Assembly (NCBI RefSeq): GCF_000685095.1
Contig: NZ_BAYE01000029.1
Coordinates: 1-50,508, forward strand
Direction of reading: 5' to 3'
Source of the DNA: Paraburkholderia caledonica NBRC 102488
Lineage (GTDB): Bacteria; Pseudomonadota; Gammaproteobacteria; Burkholderiales; Burkholderiaceae
Length of the DNA stretch: 50,508 nt
A model generated the notes under the pieces. The model searched no databases. It was not told the origin of the DNA and saw only the letters and a list, made by a program, of their open reading frames with translations. Position 1 is the stretch's first letter, and each line of letters begins with the position of its first letter. Position numbers and translations under genes: made by a program. Below, piece after piece: positions 8,643-16,906 of the stretch.

Positions 8643-9298
8643 GCTCTGCGTTCCTCGGCGAATCTGGACAATAACCCGCTGCCGCCTTCGATCACGAGAC
8701 AGATGGCCCAGTACAGCACCACCGCCGTGATGAAGGCCGCGAACGGAATGAAGTAAGTAGCCTGAATGCCGTTCATCTGATGCGTTAGTTCGCCTACGGC
8801 GATCACCGTGAGAAACGCGCTGTCCTTGACGATCTGCACAAGCTGGTTGCCGATCATCGGCAAGGAAACCGTGAAGACCTGCGGCAGAATGATGCGGCGA
8901 ACCAGGCTGAAGCCGTAGAAGCCATATGCGCGCGCGGCTTCGATCATCGGCGCGGGCAGACCGGCCCAGGCGCCTCGCAGCAGTTCGGCCATGTAGGCCG
9001 TGTTGTAGAGAACCAGCGCAATCGCGCCCGCCCACCAGTTCGACAACCGGATTCCGGCCGTCGGCAGCCCGAAATAGATCAGATAGACGAACAGCAGAAA
9101 AGGCGCGCAGCGCATTGCGTCGACATAAAGCGTCGCGAGCCGCGCGATGGCCGCACGCCTCGACATCAGCGCGGGCGTCAGCAGTGCGCCGAGCACGAGC
9201 GAGGCGAGGGCCGCGACCGCAAGCAGACCGAGTGTGTCGAGCAGACCCGACAGCACATCCGCTCGCTGCTGCCAGACGATCAGGAAGTGCTCCATCAT
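8639..9298 (-). CDS. Polar amino-acid-type ABC transporter permease
   Basis: 219-residue HisM/GlnP-type inner-membrane permease with about five membrane segments. The EAA cytoplasmic loop is visible as APMIEAARAYGFYGFSLVRR followed by IILPQV. It overlaps the second permease by 4 bp upstream and the ATPase by 4 bp downstream. It should form a heterodimer with the 9295-9939 product. Confidence 0.92.
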   Translation of the reverse strand: MMEHFLIVWQQRADVLSGLLDTLGLLAVAALASLVLGALLTPALMSRRAAIARLATLYVDAMRCAPFLLFVYLIYFGLPTAGIRLSNWWAGAIALVLYNTAYMAELLRGAWAGLPAPMIEAARAYGFYGFSLVRRIILPQVFTVSLPMIGNQLVQIVKDSAFLTVIAVGELTHQMNGIQATYFIPFAAFITAVVLYWAICLVIEGGSGLLSRFAEERRA

Positions 9299-9939
9299 GC
9301 GCGGGCCTCGACGGGTTGACGGCGCTCGATCACGCGCTGCGCCCTGATGAGGACGAACACGATCAGACCGTATAGCACGAGCGCAAAAACGAAGGGAGGC
9401 AGCGGATCATAGGTGCGCGCGCCGACCCGCAATGCCGCGCGCGTGATCTCGACGATGCCGATGACGGCGACCGCGGGCGTCGACTTGATCTGCAACGTCA
9501 TTTCGCTGACGAGACCCGGCAAAGCCGCACGCCAGATCTGCGGCATCACGATGCGGCGAAACCGCAGCCTTCGCGGCATGGCGAAGGCGAGGGCGGCGTC
9601 GTACTGATCGCGTGGAAAGTTGATCAGGGCAGCGCGCCAGATTTCGCAGTTGAACGCGGCGGTGCTGAGCGTGAGCGCGAGGATCGCAGCGGGCGTCGGA
9701 TCGAGCGAGATGCCGAACTGCGGCAGCGCGAAGAAGATGAGCAATGTGAGCGTCACGGCGGGACACGAGCGGATCAGACTCACGTATGCCACGACGATGC
9801 GGTGGAAAAAGGGTAGGCGCGCCCAGCGGATCAGCGCGAGGCCCAGACCCAACGGTATGCCGAGGGCGATGCTCGCGACCGAGAGAACCACGGTCGCGAG
9901 CGCGCCCTGCACGATACTCCAGTAATCAAAGGCGTTCAT
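9295..9939 (-). CDS. Polar amino-acid-type ABC transporter permease
   Basis: 214-residue second permease of the same transporter. The start is set at 9939 (MNAFDYWSIVQGALATVVLS), the usual N-terminus for the family just before the first membrane helix; the longer open frame to 10077 runs into the intergenic region. The EAA-like loop appears around DQYDAALAFAMPRRLRFRRIV. It lies 37 bp downstream of the binding-protein gene and overlaps the next permease gene by 4 bp. Confidence 0.91.
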   Translation of the reverse strand: MNAFDYWSIVQGALATVVLSVASIALGIPLGLGLALIRWARLPFFHRIVVAYVSLIRSCPAVTLTLLIFFALPQFGISLDPTPAAILALTLSTAAFNCEIWRAALINFPRDQYDAALAFAMPRRLRFRRIVMPQIWRAALPGLVSEMTLQIKSTPAVAVIGIVEITRAALRVGARTYDPLPPFVFALVLYGLIVFVLIRAQRVIERRQPVEARA

Positions 9940-9976
9940 CGATGCGGGATCATAGAGTCTGACAGACGGTATGGCG

Positions 9977-10846
9977 TCAATTGACGGACTGCGGCATGTC
10001 CTTGTAGCTCGCGCCCAGCCACTTCTGCTGAAGCTGATACATCTCACCGCTCTTGCGCAATTCAAGCAGCGCGGCATCGACCATCTTCAGCACGTCGGTG
10101 TTGCCCTTCTTGACAGCCCACGCAATGTAGGTGGGCTTGCCGATCGGCTGGCCGATCAGAAACGTATCGGGACGCGTCTTGACGAGCGAGTTCAGGCTGA
10201 TCTGCGTATTCGCCACCGCGTCGACGCGTCCCAAGGCCAGGTCCTGATAGGCTTCCGGATACGACTGGTATTCGACGATCTGCTTGATTCCGCTGCCGCC
10301 GTGCTTCTTCTTCAGCTCCTCGTTGAAGAGCTTCAGGTCCGTGAGCATCGCGCTGCCGGTTTCCGCGCCGACCACCTTGCCGACGAGATCGTCCGGCCCC
10401 TTGATCGATGAGCCCTTTTTGGTCGCATAGAACGTGATGGCCTCGCAGGTCGGCGACGCGAAGTCGAAGGTCTTGCGGCGTTCGTCGGTGACGAGCACGG
10501 CGCTCAGCGCCATGTCGTACTTACCCGTCGTCACGCCGGGCAGGATGCCGGACCACGGCATCACCTGCTGCTTCACTTCGACGCCGATCTTCTTGCGCAC
10601 CAGCGCGAGAAGGTCGTTGTCGTAGCCCGTGTTCTTGCCGTCGGCGACGAACTCGAACGGAGTGTAGTCATCTTCTGTTGCGACGGTGATATAGCCCCGC
10701 GCCTTGATTTCCTCGGCGCTCGCGGCGTGCGCCGCATGACTGATGCCGAACGTGGCGATGAGCGCGAGCGCGCACGTGCGAAAGAGTGTGACGGCCGTGC
10801 GCTGTTTCGAGTGAACCGGATCGCGGCGGATAATGCGGACTGACAT
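9977..10846 (-). CDS. Periplasmic amino-acid-type solute-binding protein
   Basis: 289-residue family-3 solute-binding protein and first gene of the transporter operon. An N-terminal signal segment (TLFRTCALALIATFGISHAAHAAS) precedes the mature start near residue 42. Mature motifs include YTPFEFVADGKNTGYDNDLLALV and DERRKTFDFASP, typical of the fold. Ligand identity cannot be read from the sequence. Facing the hydroxylase operon across a terminator, it is the natural candidate to import that pathway's substrate (inference). Confidence 0.93.
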   Translation of the reverse strand: MSVRIIRRDPVHSKQRTAVTLFRTCALALIATFGISHAAHAASAEEIKARGYITVATEDDYTPFEFVADGKNTGYDNDLLALVRKKIGVEVKQQVMPWSGILPGVTTGKYDMALSAVLVTDERRKTFDFASPTCEAITFYATKKGSSIKGPDDLVGKVVGAETGSAMLTDLKLFNEELKKKHGGSGIKQIVEYQSYPEAYQDLALGRVDAVANTQISLNSLVKTRPDTFLIGQPIGKPTYIAWAVKKGNTDVLKMVDAALLELRKSGEMYQLQQKWLGASYKDMPQSVN

Positions 10847-11254
10847 GGAGAGGCCCCTTTGGTGGCGGCGAGCGCATACAACGCTTGAGCGAGCATGCGC
10901 TCACCGGATGATGACCGGCAAAGCGATCATTCGTGTGGGTACGGACGAATCGCTGAGCATCAATGCAAGTGGTATGCCAACGATCTGTTTTCCGTTGCCT
11001 GCCCGTTGCTCGCGGGATCGGCGCCCGATCAGCACTCACGAATTGCGGTCGCCGCAATCCGTGGTGCACCACGGAAGTCTTTTGGCCTTGTGTTCGTGCA
11101 TTTGCGCACCGACTTGCAACATGCGGCGCGCGCACTGGCGCCCGCCCAGTTGCGCCGGCCGTGGTCCGTGCTGCAAAGTGCTCGCAAGCCAGTAGCTTTC
11201 CGTTATTTCCGGTTTCAGGCACGAGATGAGAATGCGAAGAGAAAAATATGGCAG
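10847..11254. other. Intergenic region, no gene seen
   Basis: About 400 bases between the binding-protein start and the CusF-like stop. Short frames here have no recognisable family or convincing ribosome site. The part next to 10846 should hold the promoter of the minus-strand ABC operon, but I could not pick a convincing -35/-10 pair. Confidence 0.6.
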
Positions 11255-11611
11255 TTAATGCGCTCGCGGTTCCTTCAGCTCGATGATAGTCAGCGTGCCG
11301 TTGACTTCCTCGGCCACGAAGTCGATCTGGTCGTCGGCCTTGACTTGCGAGAGCATCTCCGGGGCCTTGACCTTGAAGACCATCGTCATCGCGTCCATAC
11401 CGAGCTTTTCGAGTGCGCCATGCTTGATGGTCAGTTCGCCGGCGGCGAAATCGACTTTCTTCATTTCACTATGCGACATACCGTGCTTCGCCTCGGCGCC
11501 CGGTGCGGCCTCGCCGTTTATCTCCATCCTGCGCCGGTCGGCGGCGGCATACGACACAGCCGGGAAAGCAAGGGGGCAGCCCATCGCAATTGAGATCAGT
11601 GTTTGTTTCAT
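11255..11611 (-). CDS. CusF-like periplasmic copper-binding protein
   Basis: 118-residue secreted protein with a signal peptide (MKQTLISIAMG...SYAAA). The C-terminal CusF-type OB domain is recognisable from LGMDAMTMVFKV and the closing VNGTLTIIEL. The Met pair in MDAMTM matches the copper site region of CusF; a further His/Met stretch (KHGMSHSEM) lies before it. It follows the multicopper oxidase remnant in the same direction, as in copA-type copper resistance operons. The partner oxidase is broken, so this gene may be a surviving orphan. Confidence 0.85.
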   Translation of the reverse strand: MKQTLISIAMGCPLAFPAVSYAAADRRRMEINGEAAPGAEAKHGMSHSEMKKVDFAAGELTIKHGALEKLGMDAMTMVFKVKAPEMLSQVKADDQIDFVAEEVNGTLTIIELKEPRAH

Positions 11612-11672
11612 CTGCTTTTTCCACAGTCATGTAGCGAAATCGGTGGCCGGGTCACAGCCGGCACTCGTGTAT

Positions 11673-12346
11673 TCAGCTATCGGGCCAGTCCCCGGTGTAT
11701 TCAAACGCCACGGTCCCTTTGGGGTGCCCGAACCAGCCTGGATCGCGGTAGTCGTTGCTCCCGAGTCCTTCCCGACGCTGAACATGCCGCCCATTTCCAG
11801 CCCGCAGAAGGGACCAGTGCCGGTCATCATCGAAAATGTGTTTTCCGGTAGCGGCATTTCCATCGCGCCGATCGAACCTCCGGTGCTGCCCATTGCAATG
11901 TGGTCCGGAACCAGCTTGTTGATGAGTTTCGCGAGGTCTTTCTGCGGTACACCGATCAGATTCGGCACCTGATGGCCTATCGCATTCATCGTGTGATGCG
12001 ACTTGTGGCAGTGAAACGCCCAGTCGCCGGGACGGTTCGCGGTGAACTCGATGGCGCGCATCTGACCGGCAGCGACTTCTACCGTCACCTCGGGCCAGCG
12101 CGCTGAAGAGGGTATCCATCCGCCGTCGGTGCCGGCTACCTCGAAGCTGTAACCGTGCAGATAAATCGGGCGATTCGTCATAGTAAGGTTACCGAAACGA
12201 ATACGAGCCCGGTCCCCGGCGCGCAGGGGAGCGGGTCGATGCCGGGGAACACACGCGCATTCCACGTCCACATATTGAAGTCCGTCATTTCGTTGACGCG
12301 CGGTGCGAAGCTGCCAGGGTCGATGTCGTAGGCCGCTTCCAACGCT
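11673..12346 (-). pseudogene. Multicopper oxidase (CopA-like) C-terminal remnant, frameshifted
   Basis: Remnant of a CopA-type periplasmic copper oxidase. Conserved pieces occur in order but in different frames: YDIDPGSFAPRVNEMTDFN and WTWNARVFPGIDPL (about 12340-12240), then from about 12235 AGDRARIRFGNLTMTN through GDWAFHCHKSHHTMN, then from about 11770 DYRDPGWFGHPKGTVAFEYT. That means at least two frameshifts, and the N-terminal two-thirds is missing. The type-1 copper motif HCHKSHHTM survives, but the usual HPIHLHG block reads RPIYLHG, losing two His. The gene is most likely dead. Confidence 0.85.
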
Positions 12347-13262
12347 TTGTCTCTCCGCGAAATAGCTCATCTTTCAGTGCTGTGTGTCACCTAACAGCGC
12401 AACTAACTGTCCTGCGCGGCCTACTGGTCGGCAACTTCGAACACCGTCTGTAAACAAGTGGCTGCCAATCCCCATCAGGAGTAGGCAAACTGGCCTGCAA
12501 TCCATCGTCGGGCGAAATCCGGTGGCTGGATTAAAGATGCTCAGGAGAGCGAAGAGGCGGGGAGGATGCAAGTGTTTCCTCGCGACGGGAGCCGACGCTC
12601 TCCGCCACATAGTCTGGCTGGCCACAATCTGTTCCCGCAACGTCGGCATCTGTGTCTTCTGGACCAACCCATTCGGGAGTCCCGGTCGCCAGAACCCGCC
12701 GACCAAGACGCGCCAGTTGCCGATGAATCGGGCGTCGGCAAGCGAACGGTACTTCAAATCACGTTGCACTAGTTGCGTGTCGTCGCGGTTATGCAAACGC
12801 ACGACGTGTCATCGAATTGAAGCGTGTCACCTATCTGGGCTGGCTTCTGCAGCGTACCATTTGCGGCGCTTGTCCCGGAGAGCATTCGGGATTTTCGAAT
12901 ACGTTGTTGAAGCGACGCAGGCACATGCTGACGAAGGTAGGCATTTGCAACAGTCGGACTACTCGTCACGCGGTGGCATATGCTCGTTCCCGAAAAAGCT
13001 CACCATAGAAAAGAATGTTGGCTTCCAGTGTGCAGCTCCGTCCGCACCGGTTACCTCATCCAAAACCGAACGTCGTCTTCAACGCGCGGCGCGCCTCAAA
13101 GTTAGCCAAACGAGCATTGCCACTCGGGTTAGCAATAGCGGATAACGGTTAGGCTGGGCCGTTGAGAAATAGACGATCGCGCTGCTTTGAACTTCTGGTA
13201 GATTTATCGTTGAGCGACGCAGTACAAATACAAAGACCGCAATTGTATCGTCGAGGTACGTC
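12347..13262. other. Unassigned region upstream of copper remnant
   Basis: About 900 bases with open frames on both strands but none I recognise. A minus-strand frame at 12374-12802 (142 codons) is the longest; its sequence has no familiar motif and no good ribosome site. It may be further debris of the copper region or of a lost mobile element. Confidence 0.5.
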
Positions 13263-13532
13263 ATGGAAGTTCTTAATCGCGCGCCCGCCGTCTCGCCCGA
13301 CGGACGCGCCGTGGTTTTCATGTTGTCGATTCTCGGCCGCGAGGTCGAAGGCGCAATTGCGCGTGACGCACTCGAAGATTATTTCTGGTTACCGCATAGC
13401 GCTGACCCGGCGCGTACCCTCAAAGCATTTGAAAACGGTCGCAACCGCATCGTCGCAGCTGCGCAAAGAAAACTACTGGCACGACCTGACGAGCCGCTGT
13501 GGCTGAACGCGAGCGACTTTGTGGCCAGGTAA
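13263..13532 (+). CDS. DUF1488 family protein
   Basis: 89-residue protein matching the small DUF1488 family that is common in Burkholderiaceae. Characteristic parts are the N-terminal SPDGRAVVFMLSI, then RDALEDYFWLP, and the RTLKAFENGRNRI segment. No catalytic function is known for the family. The start ATG at 13263 follows a weak GAGGTA sequence. It is a lone gene between decayed DNA and an insertion sequence. Confidence 0.8.
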   Translation: MEVLNRAPAVSPDGRAVVFMLSILGREVEGAIARDALEDYFWLPHSADPARTLKAFENGRNRIVAAAQRKLLARPDEPLWLNASDFVAR

Positions 13533-13583
13533 CCGGCGGTTGTCTCGCGGTTGGTTGAGAGGATGGCGGGGCGCTGACAAATA

Positions 13584-13777
13584 CTACGTGCCTGGGTCAG
13601 GAAGATCGGGCCGTAATTCCGCCTCGATCTGGTCAAGGTTGGGTAAATCCGTCTCGAGTGATTCCGGTACTTCGCGCATGAACTGGTACCGCTCGGAAGA
13701 GAAATTATTGTGGGGCCACCGACAATCGACAAGGTAGCGCCAGTGGCGCGCGCTGATTATAGCGCCCGCCCCGTAAA
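13584..13777 (-). pseudogene. Open fragment ending at the ISNCY edge (unknown protein)
   Basis: Read on the minus strand, an open frame enters from the ISNCY edge at 13777 and stops at 13584. It encodes RHWRYLVDCRWPHNNF..., then FMREVPESLETDLPNLDQ and a Pro/Asp-rich tail. It looks coding in composition (acidic, ordered), with an internal ATG near 13680. It could be the 3' end of a gene cut by the insertion, or a short ORF with the TATAAT-like box at 13753-13758 as promoter. I do not recognise the family. Confidence 0.35.
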
Positions 13778-15374
13778 TGTCCCCGCCAAGTTCAAATGTC
13801 GGGGTCTGCGCTAAATTGAAATGTCGGGTTTTGCTGTGCTTTTTCTTATGTTTTTGGGGTGGGCGGCGCAGCCGCCCACCCCCCGTTCTTCATGTTTTTT
13901 GATGCTTACCTCATGCACGGCCTGAGTGACATCCGCTAGCGTGATCGCCCGTTGTTTCTTCAGGCCCACCAGCGCTTTCTTCGCCCGGACGTCCTCGCCA
14001 ATATGGGTACGGGAAGGCGAGCCCGAAATCCGCCGGTCATCACGCTGCGCCTGCACCCGCCGGGCGACTTCCAGCGCCGCGGACAGCCGCTTGTTCTCAA
14101 CCTCTGCGCCCTGATCAATCTGCGTGATCCGGTCATATTCGCGATACGGCAGGACGCGACCCGTGGCCTGAATCTCGATCGCACCATCCAGGTGTTCGAC
14201 CACTTCAATGTACTCGTGGATGAGACGCCGGTTGGCTTCGGTGTCCTGCAACAGGTACATCACCCGGTCGTACTGCACCGTCAGCGCATTGGAGACCTTG
14301 CGCGCCACGCGATAGGCCAGGACCTGCTTCAGGTCCTCGTCATCACGCAACGGTCGATGCGCGTTGTGGTCGCTCTTCGGTGGCTTGCCGAATCGCCGGT
14401 TGAAGTCAGCGATGAAGGAGGGCGCATACGCATTGGCCGTTTCGCGCGTACTGATGTTACGCAACCTCAGTTCCTTGACGAGTCGGTCCTGCAACGTCAG
14501 GTTGGCCCGCTCGACCCGCCCCTTGGCCTGGCTCGTGTTCGCACAGAACGCCTCGATATTGAGTTGGTACAGGGCGCGCCCGAACTGCGTGACACCTTTG
14601 CCGGCCGTGCTTGCACGGTCCTTGACGTAGAACACGCTGAACTTGTCGCTATAGAACGCGACCGGCTTGCCGTGCGCTGCCAGGTGCTTGCCCAGCGCCT
14701 CGAAATAGCTGAACGTCGATTCCGTCGACGTGAAATGCAGCGTCATCAGCCGGCCGGTCGCGTCGTCGATAAAGACCAGCAGGGTGCAGGCCGGCGCCCG
14801 TTCCTCAAACCAGCGGTGGTCGCTACCATCGATCTGGATCAGTTCGCCCAGACACGCACGACGGTTCCGGGGCTGGTAAACCTTGGCTGGACGATCCCTG
14901 CGAGGAATCCACAGACCGGCGGCCATCATCAGCGCGCGCACCGTCTCGACCGACAGACCGATGCCGTGACATTCCCGAAGCTTCTCGCACGCCAGTGTCG
15001 GCCCGAAATCCGCGTAGCGCTCACGAATGATCGCCAGCGCGCGTCGCGCCACGCCATCGGACAACTGATGGTTGCCCGGTCGCCCGCGTTTGCCTGACAC
15101 CAGTCCGGCAACGCCCGCGGCCTGATAGCGCTGCACCAGGCGCTCGACCTGCCGCACGCTCAGCGCAAGGCGGTCCGCTGCCTGACCTGGCTTCAGACGC
15201 CGCTCGCAAACGGCTTGTACAACCTTCAACCGATCCAGCTCGGTCATCAACATGGTGATCGTCCCGCATGCGTTCATGGCCAGCGCTCCTCAAGGCATGC
15301 TGGCCACCAGCCTGAACCCGCAAACACGACATTTCAATTTAGCGGAAACACGACATCTGAACTTTGGACTAACA
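13778..15374 (-). mobile_element. ISNCY-family (IS1202-type) insertion sequence, complete
   Basis: About 1.6-kb element with long imperfect terminal inverted repeats starting TGT. Left and right ends share AAGTTCA(A/G)ATGTCG and, 15 bp further in, GCTAAATTGAAATGTCG. The AATGTCG-type motif therefore occurs twice per end, presumably as transposase binding sites. One transposase gene fills the element. A target duplication is not clear; both flanks carry A-runs (AAA at 13775-13777 and after 15374). Confidence 0.85.
13811..15277 (-). CDS. ISNCY-family transposase
   Basis: 488-residue DDE transposase. An N-terminal helix-turn-helix region (LKPGQAADRLALSVRQVERLV) precedes a catalytic core with QIDGSDHRWFEERAP (first Asp), LVFIDDATGRLM, and KGRVERANLTLQDR containing the terminal Glu. 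The start at 15277 has GAGGAG 10 bp upstream; a second in-frame ATG at 15247 (MTELDRLKVVQAV) is the more usual family N-terminus. The last codons run into the left terminal repeat. It appears intact. Confidence 0.92.
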   Translation of the reverse strand: MNACGTITMLMTELDRLKVVQAVCERRLKPGQAADRLALSVRQVERLVQRYQAAGVAGLVSGKRGRPGNHQLSDGVARRALAIIRERYADFGPTLACEKLRECHGIGLSVETVRALMMAAGLWIPRRDRPAKVYQPRNRRACLGELIQIDGSDHRWFEERAPACTLLVFIDDATGRLMTLHFTSTESTFSYFEALGKHLAAHGKPVAFYSDKFSVFYVKDRASTAGKGVTQFGRALYQLNIEAFCANTSQAKGRVERANLTLQDRLVKELRLRNISTRETANAYAPSFIADFNRRFGKPPKSDHNAHRPLRDDEDLKQVLAYRVARKVSNALTVQYDRVMYLLQDTEANRRLIHEYIEVVEHLDGAIEIQATGRVLPYREYDRITQIDQGAEVENKRLSAALEVARRVQAQRDDRRISGSPSRTHIGEDVRAKKALVGLKKQRAITLADVTQAVHEVSIKKHEERGVGGCAAHPKNIRKSTAKPDISI

Positions 15375-15376
15375 AA

Positions 15377-15405
15377 AAAATAGTTGATAATTTATATTAT
15401 GTCAA
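15377..15405 (-). promoter_or_regulatory. Consensus-like promoter pointing into the ISNCY element
   Basis: On the minus strand, TTGACA (15405-15400) and TATTTT (15382-15377) are separated by exactly 17 bp. The -10 box ends 3 bp outside the element's right end, so flanking DNA could drive the transposase. It may once have served the gene fragment now on the left side of the element. Confidence 0.5.
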
Positions 15406-15976
15406 ATTGTTTCGCCGACTTGCTCACCTCGGACTACCCCGACGGTTTGCATGAATTTGTTCCCGCCTGCTTGCAGAATGTTGTTCCCAGCCCCAAGACG
15501 GGAATCGAGGCTTGCAGGCGGAGAATAACTCGTTGCACTCGGTCGGACAGCACATCGGCGCATGACGCTACGGACCGGAAGCATCGGGAAAACACGGCTT
15601 GGGGCGTGCGCGGCACGATTTGGAGCACGGCAGTTTGGTGGATGAACGCGGCTGTCAGGATAAGAAAGCTTATATTGGTAGTGCGCTGTAAGCAGTGCCT
15701 TTCGCGAGACCCGGCCAAGGCGTCAGTCTAGCGCGGGAACACTACGAAATTGCTCTGCTGTCGCTCAACGAAACAAATCTGCTTGCAACTAACTGATGGA
15801 AGCAAATTTGTTCCTTGAATCCGGGAGCGTCCGTACAGACGGGGCTCAAGCAGGAACAAATTTATGCAAACCAACGGCCAAATATTGAGGAAATCCGGAA
15901 GGACCTCGTTCGACTGCGCCCTAACAATTTCCGCGTAGCCCCCATCGGCCGCCACCGCGCTTGCGATCCGTCGATG
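15406..15976. other. Gene-poor stretch, nothing recognised
   Basis: About 570 bases between the ISNCY element and the CcdAB operator region. Short frames on both strands show no family resemblance. Probably decayed DNA. Confidence 0.55.
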
Positions 15977-15999
15977 ATGTGCACCATAATGCACATAAT
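15977..15999 (+). promoter_or_regulatory. Candidate ccdAB operator/promoter
   Basis: Perfect 7-bp inverted repeat, ATGTGCA (15977-15983) and TGCACAT (15990-15996), separated by 6 bp, with overlapping CATAAT boxes at 15985-15990 and 15994-15999 that could act as a -10. It lies 20-40 bp before the antitoxin start, as expected for a CcdAB autorepression site. Confidence 0.5.
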
Positions 16000-16018
16000 A
16001 TGCAACATGGAGCCGCAC

Positions 16019-16261
16019 ATGGGCAAAGCACTCGAAGTTCGACCGCGTAGATCCACCAACGTCACCTTGCCTCCCGAGGTGCTGGAGCGGGCCAAACAGC
16101 TTGGCATTAATCTTTCGCGCGCGAGCGAGCGCGGTGTACGCGAGGAAATCCAGGAGGCAGAGGCGCGTCGGTGGGCCGATGAAAACGCCGAGCTGGTCGC
16201 CGCCTACACGGCGATGGTCGATCGCGACGGGCTTCCGCTCGCGAAATACAGGACGTTTTGA
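16019..16261 (+). CDS. ccdA: Type II antitoxin, CcdA family
   Basis: 80-residue antitoxin. The N-terminal ribbon-helix-helix DNA-binding part (RRSTNVTLPPEVLERAKQLGIN) is followed by an acidic/amphipathic tail (EEIQEAEARRWADENAELVAAYTAM...GLPLAKYRTF) that should wrap the toxin. The start at 16019 has GGAG 6 bp upstream; the ATG at 16007 is an alternative. The stop shares TGATG with the toxin start, so the pair is translationally coupled. It probably represses its own operon through the inverted repeat just upstream. Confidence 0.88.
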   Translation: MGKALEVRPRRSTNVTLPPEVLERAKQLGINLSRASERGVREEIQEAEARRWADENAELVAAYTAMVDRDGLPLAKYRTF

Positions 16262-16581
16262 TGGCCCGGTTTGATCTCTACGCCAACCCCGACATTGAGA
16301 CGCGCAAGCTTGCACCTTACCTGCTCGACGTGCAAAGTGCCCATGTCGGCATTTTGCCGACGCGCATCATAATTCCGCTGCGACCTGTTCGGCATCTCGC
16401 CTTCTCCGGCAGACCATCCGACCTGCTTCCCGTCTTCGAAGTCCACGGCGAAGAATGTTTCCTTGATACCCCTGCCATGAGCGCCGTCCCCTTGAAGGCT
16501 CTCGGCAAGTGCATTGGTTCCCTTTCAGATCGACGCGAGGCCATCCTCGCGGCGCTCGACCGGATCTTCGGCGCATACTGA
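16261..16581 (+). CDS. ccdB: Type II toxin, CcdB family
   Basis: 106-residue CcdB-family toxin; the family poisons DNA gyrase. Recognisable parts are ARFDLYANPD, YLLDVQSAHV, TRIIIPL and the AMSAVPLKALGK block. The start is the ATG at 16261 overlapping the antitoxin stop; an in-frame TTG at 16258 is possible. In F-plasmid CcdB the last three residues Trp-Gly-Ile contact gyrase; here the end is FGAY, so the key Trp is not conserved at that position and toxicity cannot be assumed. Confidence 0.86.
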   Translation: MARFDLYANPDIETRKLAPYLLDVQSAHVGILPTRIIIPLRPVRHLAFSGRPSDLLPVFEVHGEECFLDTPAMSAVPLKALGKCIGSLSDRREAILAALDRIFGAY

Positions 16582-16906
16582 GCGACAACAAATCGACTTT
16601 GTTCCTAAGGGGCGACCGTCGTATCAGCGAATCAACCCCGAACCTCGAAATATTGATTTCGCTGTTGCGCTTCATGCTGATACGGCCCCGGGAAAACCGC
16701 GATGGAGGTGCGATGCAACTGGACAAGCAACAAAAAGACTCAGGCAAAGTGGCGTAACTATGCGTCCTGGCCCGCTGAGCTTGCTGGCAAAGGCATTGGC
16801 CGTGGTGATCGGCGCTGCCCTGCTCATCGTGGGGTTTGAGCTTCCCCTGAAATTTCGCCTTCCAGCAGGTCGCGTATAAACTCGACCGAAAGGAAGGAAA
16901 GAAGAA

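Noticed and set aside
13952..15097. 381-codon plus-strand frame inside the ISNCY element
   Set aside because: Antisense of the transposase gene, without motifs of its own.
15466..16261. Longer antitoxin starting at 15815
   Set aside because: The extra N-terminal 68 residues have no family likeness and run over the likely promoter-operator; the ATG at 16019 has a ribosome site and begins the usual CcdA sequence.
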